64,000 nucleotides of DNA, from contig OX243824.1 of assembly GCA_945859605.1 (NCBI GenBank), forward strand, positions 20,791,445-20,855,444, written 5' to 3'. The DNA is from Lumbricus rubellus. Its lineage: Eukaryota; Annelida; Clitellata; Crassiclitellata; Lumbricidae. The notes under the pieces were generated by a model. That model did not search any database and was not told where the DNA came from. It saw only the letters and a program-made list of their open reading frames with translations. Of this stretch, positions 56,805-64,000 are shown piece after piece (the first letter of the stretch is position 1; every line of letters starts with the position of its first letter). A program made the translations under genes and the position numbers.

Positions 56805-56950
56805 TCTTCAAGAACCCTTAGCCTACCATGTCTCATCTGATCCTCCACCTTCCAATTCCCGACCCAGACGACAACCATCTAGTAGCTGTTCCGTCTCCTC
56901 TGATCCTATGGCAGCCGGACCCGGACTTCCTTTGAACTACTCCTACGGAC

Positions 56951-57990
56951 ATCCTTTTTGACTCAACGCAGCGCTCGTGAATAAGTCGGTGCCCCGCCCT
57001 TTCCTTTCAGATTAGCGCGTTTAGAAGTTTAGAGGCTTCGATTGCGACTATGCTTCTAAGATACATAAAAATTATGCTACCCTAATTGAGTGGGACTCCT
57101 GTTCATCTTGATCAAGCCTTTGTGTCCAGAGAAGCTGTAAGGCCTATCGTTTTTGCATTCAATGTAAATTTCAATCTTCCCGGCTGAATAATTTTTTTTA
57201 ATAAACTGGCCGACATTATTAGGCCCACTATTATAGGCATGGTTGCGTTAGTGATGGGCCAAGGACAATTTATACAGAATCCTTGGTGGTGGGCGGGCCT
57301 ATCGCTTAACGAGGACATGGGCGTAGGGACCAACGACAATTCTTTCAATTCTATTCCTGAGCTTTATTGGTCTGACACTAAATATATGAGTGCCTGTTCA
57401 TGTAACAGTTCATGGGTTTCAAAGGGTTGACCCAAAAAAACAATATCGTTTCACTAGCAAGATCGCCCCTTTCGCATTTCTATTTCAAATGTAGGGCTAC
57501 GCAATGACACTAACCAGTAAAACATGAATCAGAACAAGTAAAACTACGAAGGCGCATAAATTGCCAGAAAAGAACAAGACTTAGTGCATAGGCCTACAAA
57601 TAGCATAGCATAACTTAACAGATTGGATGAATTATGCATATAAACAGTTCACCATATATTACGTTAGGCTATAGCCTATATATATAGGCCACACGCAATG
57701 ACTCGGTCAAACACCGTTTTAAGAGTCTTTTTAAATATAGCATACAGTAAACAGGGAGGCTAGCTCAGTGCTCAGTAGGCAAAGAATTCCACTGAGCTAG
57801 AACATGCATTTACACATAGGACCAAACAGACAGCAAACCACTGAGGCTGTCTGGTACCGGTAGTCTTTCTTTGATGCGCTTTGGTCCGTATCAGCAGGTG
57901 ACGCATACCGTTGCTATCTGGAGCGTGTAAACCGTATACCATAAACGCTTTTGCATCTGTCATTCGAGTTTGTCTAGCTTGATTTGCATT
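56951..57990. other. Stretch with no recognised gene
   Basis: No coding similarity, TIR pair or long repeat recognised. The open frames of 60-80 codons here look like chance ORFs. Confidence 0.5.
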
Positions 57991-58279
57991 AATAGACGTA
58001 GGGGACATTTCAGGAGTGGGGGGTAGGCAAAAGTTACACTTTTGCCCGAAAAATCTGATGATTTTTTTGTTTAGTCGTCCGGTCGAAATTGTCCGAAAAT
58101 TTCCGTTACGCCTACTTCTTTTGCCCGAAAATTCTGACGGCCTGTTTTTTAGTCGTCCGGTCGAAATCGTCCGAAAATTTTAGATAGATTTTTTATTTTC
58201 CTGGTCTGCTTGCCCGAAAACCAGACTTGCCCGAATTTGGGGGGGGGGGGGCAAATTGACCCCCGTCTCCTACGCCTTG
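57991..58279. mobile_element. Diverged CATAGGCGTA-family MITE
   Basis: AATAGACGTAGGGGACATTT at the left and CCCGTCTCCTACGCCTTG at the right are the family ends. The interior carries the family motifs in inverted form (TTTTTAGTCGTCCGGTCGAA twice, CTTGCCCGAAA). The left boundary is uncertain by a few bases and no target duplication is clear. Confidence 0.8.
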
Positions 58280-58463
58280 TTCATCTGGTCACTTGGTGCC
58301 GTCAGCTCGTGGAGCTCTGGCGACAGTCACGACGTATCTTCTGCATTCGTTGTTAAAGTTGTAAAATGTCAAATGGCTGATTGCAAATACCTAGACGCTT
58401 GCGGAGCGAGCAGAATTACATGTATTGCGTAAACGCCCAGCATGAAAAACCGTCGCCAAGCCG

Positions 58464-58720
58464 TTCTACGCGCCCGCCGACAGAAATTCCGGGTCCCCTG
58501 GGCAGAGCAATCACGGGCCCTAAATTATTTTTAGGCCTTTTGAGCAAATTTAAATAAAAACAAATAGAAATAACAAATGTGAGTAGGCCTACGAACGTAC
58601 GAAATGTAGGCCGGCTTACATAAAATTTTATGGTTTTGGTCATTCTTTTAAGCTAAGAATTTAATTTTAAAATCAAAAACCAACTTTCTAGATTTAACTG
58701 CATCAAAATCGTTTAATATA
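58464..58720. mobile_element. Fragment of the CAGGCCCGCCGA hAT family
   Basis: CGCCCGCCGACAGAAATTCC, GGGCAGAGCAATCACGGGCC and CTAAATTATTTTTAGG match the left end of the element at 60921-62383, and similarity continues weakly to about 58720. No matching right end was found. Confidence 0.75.
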
Positions 58721-59161
58721 ATATCATAGACCTAGTTCTCCATTTTGTCGGCGAACATTAAAAAATGCACTTCTAAAATGCTCTCTCTTCATTTTCTGGG
58801 AAATTGTCAGGATATCTTGTTGGACCGTTTCTTATAATTATATAGTAGCCTATAGGCCTATATCAAATTATACTAAACCTGTGGAAATTAAGCTTTGTTT
58901 TGATGTTGGGACTCTGCCACCAGAGCCAGTGCCTACATAAACGATTGTGACCCTATATACAATTAGTAAGCTTATACATGTAGATCTACAATAAGGCGAA
59001 GTTGGCCTCCGCAGAATAAGCTAACCTTAAAGTTTTTTCACCTCGCTTCAGTGCATCTACCCGCGGGGTCTGGAATTTAACCCTGTTTTATAGGCTTAAT
59101 AAATTGATATTAGGCCTACTGGCCAGAAGCATCGCTGCTGTTTGTGCAGTGTCCAATTTTT

Positions 59162-59231
59162 AAACACCAAAGGACACCACAACAGAAAACTCAAAAGCAA
59201 CGATAAAACGTTATTGACAATTATGCACTCC

Positions 59232-59265
<34 letters not shown>

Positions 59266-59458
59266 TTGCGTGCGTTTATGCGTGTGTGCGTGTGTGTGTG
59301 CGTGTGTGTGCGTGTGTGCGTTCGTGTGTGTGTGCCTGTGTGAACTTTAAATAACTTAGGCTAAATGCGTCTTGGGAATTGAGTTTGGGCTCACATTTCT
59401 AAAACCAAAGGACACCACAACAGAAAACTCAAAAGCAACGATAAAAAGTTATTGACAA
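59162..59458. repeat. Direct duplication on both sides of a GT microsatellite
   Basis: CCAAAGGACACCACAACAGA and AAACTCAAAAGCAACGATAA occur at about 59164-59206 and again at about 59403-59445, 239 bp apart. A GT/GC-rich microsatellite lies between them (about 59236-59342). Confidence 0.9.
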
Positions 59459-59593
59459 TTTAATTGCACAACCGTCGTTCTTTCATTACGCTGACTTGTT
59501 AACTTTGACAGTTTGGCAGGCGTAGGCTGTGAGAATATAGGCTATTCGAAAGACTTCATGTGTCTATTCTATTTGATCTCAATCGGGAGCAGC

Positions 59594-59924
59594 CAGGGGC
59601 GGATCCAGGGGGCCAATCCGGCCATGACCCCCATTTAAAACTGCCAAGGGACGTGGCCCCCCATTCGGTTTGAAATTAGCAATACGAATACGGGTGTAAT
59701 GGCATATTGCCCCCCTATTCAGAAAATTGCACGGGACGTGGCCTCCCATTCGGTTTTCAAGTGGAGGACTAAAAACAGGTCATCAACATTTTGGGCGGAT
59801 TTTGGTCGGGATGAAAAAGTACTTTTTCCTCAGCCAAAGACCGATGACTAAAAAAAGGTCTTCAACTTTCTGGGCAACCAACAAGGAAATTTTTTCCCTC
59901 TCCCATGATCTGGATCCGCCACTG
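59594..59924. mobile_element. hAT-type MITE (CAGGGGCGGATCCAG family)
   Basis: The left end CAGGGGCGGATCCAG mirrors the right end CTGGATCCGCCACTG. The target duplication GGAGCAGC is exact (59586-59593 and 59925-59932). It shares ends and internal motifs with the copy at 37883-38421 but has fewer internal units. Confidence 0.95.
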
Positions 59925-60509
59925 GGAGCAGCCACAATGTTTGCCTAAAAAACTCACATGCACTCCCTATGTATGCCTGCATGGCATAGACTACAGTAGG
60001 CCTATAATAAGACGTCAGCGAGCGCACCGACAAACGTTTTACCCAATGCTGTATCCTTCGAAAATAACGGAGAAAATTATCATGAAGAAACAAAAAATTG
60101 TGATTCTAAAACTGATGACGCGGAAAGGTTGTTTGCGTATTTAGAGCGTGACAATTTACCATAATATGGTAAATATACAGGGTGGCTCAAAAAATACCCC
60201 ACTGGATAAAATGCAATATCTTCGCAACCGATTGAACTTTTTCTGGGAAAATTTCCCAATTTGTACTGGAATGAATTTCCAACAATCCCCGAAAGTTTCA
60301 CTCTAAACTTTTCATGTTTGCAAAAGTTACAGCTGTTTAAATTTTCAATTTCGTTTTTTCAAATATCCGCGGAAAAATTAACGTCACTTGTAGATTTCCA
60401 TGTCAAATTATATTACTTTCACCACGACCGCAGAAGTCCGTTTTACAGTTTATCGTAACGTATGATTGGAGTGTCCACTCCCTGCTTAAACTCGAGATCA
60501 AATAATTTT

Positions 60510-62670
60510 TGTGAAGCTCAGTATGGCCTTGTTGACCGAGTCATACGGCAACTGCATGGTCCCACATTAGCAGCAAGACTTCATTCAGTTAGCCAATGTT
60601 CTTCAACTTGGGATGAAATGTCTTGCATCGTTCCAGCATAACTTCCCAGTCGTAATAAACAAAAGGGTTAAGGTCTGGCGAGTTTGATGGTCATTCACCT
60701 GTGCCAATAAACTTAGGCCTACTGCAGTTGATGGCAAAAATATAGCATCATCATAATCAACCCTGCCGTGCGAGCAACCAGGAGAACCGTCCTGCTGGAA
60801 AATAAAACCAAAATGTTAGAACATGCCTTCAGTGTTCAATGAGTCTGGGTAACAGAGTTCAACGGTAAGATTTTAGCCTACTGAATGGGATGAAGTGCAG
60901 TCTTTCCTTGCAGCCGTAACCAGGCCCGCCGACAGAAATTCCGGGCCCCTGGGCAGGGCAGTCACGGGCCCTAAGCTATCTTTAGGCTAATAGAAATTAG
61001 AAATAAGAAGAGTGTGGATATACGCATGTACGATACCGGTAGCCTAATGTACAAGCCTATGTGATTTTAATCAGTTCTTAATAATAGGCTACACTTGAGA
61101 ATTAAAAGTTCAACTTTATGGTATACGACCTAATCATGAATAATGCAACTTTTCTGGATCTAACCGCCATGGAGCTAATCGTTTATAATTTCCTAGTAGG
61201 GTAGTTCAATGATTTTGCAGGATCATATTCGATTGCAGGAGTTGCAAGGCCATTCAGTCTGTCTTAGCCTACTTCATAACAGATAGGCCTTTTTATTTAC
61301 TTGAGCTTGCTGAAAGATCCTTCAGCTTAAGCAACAGTCACACGTCCTTAATGGCAGAGTGCCAACATCACAACCAAGTCTTATCAGTTTCTATAATTTC
61401 GGTATTTTCATAAGTTTTATTTATAGGGTTATCTTTTGGGATTACGATTCTAACACCACAAAAAATTATTTTCATGCATTCGGTTATGTTCATCAGGCAC
61501 GTTTAATTCACTAGAATCAACCGAGGTAAAAGTGATAGGATATTATACGGGTTCTGACTTGCCTTATTTTGAGAATCCGATTTTAAATACTGTGCGACTA
61601 CCGTCTTCTTGGCAAACGTCATGGGCAAAGTTTCTGCAGATGATAAAGTGGGAACTCGGGCGTTGCGTGATCAGAGACTCGGGTATTGCAAGATCATAGC
61701 AAAATACCCAGGGAAAAGTGGAGCCTGAGCACATTGAAGGCTATCTGTAGACGTGATTATGTAGCAAAAGTCAGATGTCGAAAGACATCATAGGCCTATT
61801 AGCTATGTCTTTTCGGTTTTTGTGCTCCATATTTGTGTCTACTTTTCATCGTTAAGAAAGAAATTTGTCATTGAAATATGTTTACTTTATGCAGTTTATG
61901 ATTGAAAACGGGCAATGTAAACATAGTTATGAGACAGCAATGTTAGGCTACGTCTAAAACGGCACAGATCGTAAGATTTGTAGGCCTATAGAAGCCTAAG
62001 TGAACATAGGTTGGGCCCGTACTCAATTATGAAAAATATTGCGCTAATTGGCCCGTCTGAGTGGAATAAACTTTCGAACTTTATACGCCGCAAAAACGCC
62101 GCAAATCATCGTATTTGTCTAAGATTTATAATAAGTAGCCTAGACTTTCCAGTGACGCGCTTTCGTGCAATATTGTTTTTTTGGGTGCGTCATAAATGAC
62201 AATTGAATAATTATAATATTAATAAAAAATAAATAAATAATATTAATAATGAAAATAATAGAATAAAAATATAACATTAATAAAATAATAAAAAATCAAA
62301 ATTATAATCATTTTTGCCCGGGTCCCCTTAAAGCTCCCGGGCCCCTGGGAATTTGCCCCCCCCTACCCCCCTCGGCGGGCCTGGCCGTAACACACGCCAG
62401 CAGATTTGACGCCGAAACCATGATGTGTTTGCAACTTTACCTTTACGACTACCAAGCGAATTTCGTGAACATCACGTTTTTTTCCGTCAGACCAAACGAC
62501 CACTGTCTTTCGACATCTGACTTTTGCTACATAATCACGTCTACAGCTAGCCTTCAATGTGCTCAGGCTCCACTTTTCTCTGGGTATTTTGCTATAATCT
62601 TGCAATACCCGAGTCTCTGATCACGCAACGCCCGAGTTCCCACTTTATCATCTGCAGAAACTTTGCCCAT
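60510..62670 (-). pseudogene. Broken Tc1/mariner transposase
   Basis: On the minus strand a start-like MGKVSADDK lies at 62670, followed by LGYCKIIAKYP and LSTLKASCRRDY (a helix-turn-helix region). The reading then jumps to SDGKK (near 62490) and SAGVCYG, as if the central part were deleted. After the hAT insertion it resumes with GRLHFIP near 60910, LLPRLIE, an FQQDG-like stretch near 60795 and the signature PSNSPDLNPF at about 60661-60690. Frameshifts and stops occur in every segment. The family cuts and pastes at TA sites with a DDD/DDE catalytic triad; this copy cannot encode it. Confidence 0.85.
60921..62383. mobile_element. 1,463-bp non-autonomous hAT element nested in the mariner
   Basis: The left end CAGGCCCGCCGA is mirrored exactly by the right end TCGGCGGGCCTG. 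The target duplication GCCGTAAC is exact (60913-60920 and 62384-62391). GGGCCCCTGGG strings lie inside both ends. The interior contains 61615-61787, an inverted 173-bp copy of the surrounding mariner transposase start. No hAT transposase ORF. Confidence 0.95.
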
Positions 62671-63206
62671 GACGTTCACTAGCCTACGGTTTCACAAATT
62701 GAGACCTTAATATATAAAATATCACCAAATACTACCAGATTGCTTCATAAACAGCTTATTTACAGCCATTAGTAAGATCTTATGATATCATAATCAATTT
62801 CTATGTTGAGATTTGCAAATAAATCTTAAAGAAATCACATGTATTGGAACGTGATTCAGCAGAAATTTGAAACAATGGAAAAACTGTTTTTAAACAGCTG
62901 TAACTTCTGAAGTAATGCAGATTCATTATTGAAATTTTCAGGGATTGTTTCAAATTCTTTCCTCTATAAATCCTGCTATTTTCATAAAATAATCTCGATT
63001 GGTTGCGGAGATATTACATTTTGACTTGTGGGGTATTTTTTATTGAGCCACCCTGTATATTGCATTATAAGGAAGGTGCACACGATCAAGGGACCCAGAA
63101 GTCCAAATGGCCCGTTTTTTAACTTACAAAAAATTACTGTAGACCTGCGCTTTCCAGTTTCCGTTATAATTATTCGACGTTTTGAAGGGCGTTTAGTTTC
63201 GGTAGT

Positions 63207-63567
63207 CAGTGGCAGCGCCAGCTCTAAAATTTCGGCAGGTTGCGTCGTGGTCATGGGAACTGTTTGGCAGGTCGAAGAAATTGATGAATGAATTTGAAGT
63301 GCATACTACTTAGACCTCTAAACTTATATTTACCTGCTAGATAAGATCAGACGTAGGCCTAAAAGACAATTGGGTCTAATAATTGCACAGCACTAGTAAT
63401 CTTTTGGGCGAGGGGAAAAAAAATTTCTTATTTAAAACTCTTAAATAAAAATAATAATGTAAAAGATATTAAAAATTCCAAAGTTTTTTAGGCAAGTCAT
63501 TAGGCAGGTCGTGAGCAAAATAGGCAGGTCAAATGACCTGCCGCGACCTCCCGTAGCGCCGCCACTG
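63207..63567. mobile_element. hAT-type MITE (CAGTGGCGGCGCCA family), second copy
   Basis: The left end CAGTGGCAGCGCCA mirrors the right end TAGCGCCGCCACTG. The target duplication TCGGTAGT is exact (63199-63206 and 63568-63575). It lacks the central T-rich segment of the copy at 44481-44926, so it is an internal-deletion form. Confidence 0.95.
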
Positions 63568-64000
63568 TCGGTAGTGTTCAGCTACCTTTATCCCATGTTT
63601 TCTTGTTTTGCCTTGAGCTATCGAGCTAGTGGTTTGGACTATCGACAATTTATGCTTTTTTAAATCTAAAACTCAATAACTCATTATGGCTATTTTCATT
63701 CGTTAGTCTCAGTTGTTACAGTTGTAGGTCCTATACGTGGTGTACTCACAAAGTCTATGGATCCTCATCTTCCTATTATCGATACAATCAATGAAGAGTC
63801 ATAACAAGACAACATTCGTAAATTTAGATTAGTAAAATTTTGAATTTTGAATGAATAATTAGAATATAGAAAGCATTCAGTGTCAACATTAATTCATTCA
63901 TTAAAATTTGTAGTAGTTTCAAAAATATAGGCTAAGCTGGCTTAGGCCTAATTTAATTTTTTAACGATATTCAAATGACGATTGTGTCGCGAAATTTGGT
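63568..64000. other. Window end, no recognised feature
   Basis: AT-rich sequence with no coding similarity, TIRs or tandem repeats that I can identify. Confidence 0.5.

Larger units (their letters stand above)
54020..56950 (+). mobile_element. Degraded LINE (CR1/L2-like reverse transcriptase), split by four later elements
   Basis: Pieces of one reverse transcriptase read in order on the plus strand: YTDDTRLYISF (a YADD-box variant) near 54030, SDASVLNLGVTF near 54255, CFVHTRDPRRI near 54335, then LITATPCL, CRFVTRIQKH and INIPQLL (54570-54710). After the insertion at 54716-55581 come GNDLPPEF-like and IxxLHSKVKSHL-like pieces to about 56340, and a short remainder beyond 56805. Frames shift repeatedly. 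Interrupting elements sit at 54388-54562, 54716-55581, 55890-56257 and 56347-56804. Confidence 0.75.
60178..63055 (-). mobile_element. Tc1/mariner element with a nested hAT element
   Basis: CAGGGTGGCTCAAAAAATAC at 60178 is mirrored by GTATTTTTTATTGAGCCACC at 63034 and following, ending CCCTG at 63055. TA flanks both ends. Similarity continues some way inward (GCAATATCTTCGCAACCGAT against GGTTGCGGAGATATTACATT), so the inverted repeats are long. Without the 1.46-kb hAT and one copy of its target site, the element would be about 1.4 kb, a normal mariner size. Sequence 62700-63000 is a non-coding subterminal part. Confidence 0.93.

Noticed and set aside
1..64000. A defence, secondary-metabolite or other gene-cluster system
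   Set aside because: Only three unrelated host genes are present, each with conserved orthologues across animals. Nothing else in the window encodes a host protein I can support.

Overview
This window is animal nuclear DNA. It holds introns with GT/AG borders, orthologues of three conserved metazoan genes, tRNA-derived SINEs, LINE 3' ends, minisatellites and many small DNA transposons. The AT-rich intergenic sequence, the LINE/SINE tail ending in a GCGCTATATAAAT-like string and the frequent TAGGCCTA octamer suggest a marine invertebrate, perhaps a deuterostome. I cannot name the species.

Layout. (1) Bases 997-16478, plus strand: six exons of a PAQR-family gene of the MMD (PAQR10/11) type; the first few codons lie in an exon I could not find. 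(2) Bases 25458-34148, plus strand: a complete 12-exon FERRY3 (C12orf4) orthologue, 556 codons plus stop. (3) Bases 35581-48390, minus strand: a 7-exon short-chain dehydrogenase of the DCXR (L-xylulose/dicarbonyl reductase) type, tail-to-tail with FERRY3, with one apparent single-base deletion in exon 6. (4) Bases 48391-64000: no host gene recognised. This part is a stack of transposons: a 1.7-kb hAT element with a 301-codon transposase-derived ORF, a LINE relic broken up by later elements, and a Tc1/mariner element whose transposase relic is split by a 1.46-kb hAT element.

The mobile elements are the richest content. At least ten hAT-type elements have exact or near-exact 8-bp target duplications readable from the sequence. 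Several families with different terminal repeats share one internal hairpin-forming motif (GATGAC, A-rich loop, GTCATC). The tRNA-derived SINE and the LINE share the same 3' tail, which suggests the LINE mobilises the SINE. A 23-bp minisatellite of about 61 units, with a higher-order period of about 21-22 units, ends some 35 bases before an MMD splice acceptor, inside what looks like a duplication of that acceptor.

The three host genes are functionally unrelated (Golgi/endomembrane signalling, endosomal mRNA transport, carbonyl reduction), and I see no pathway cluster or defence system. What is unusual here lies in the transposons and in how repeats crowd the splice sites.
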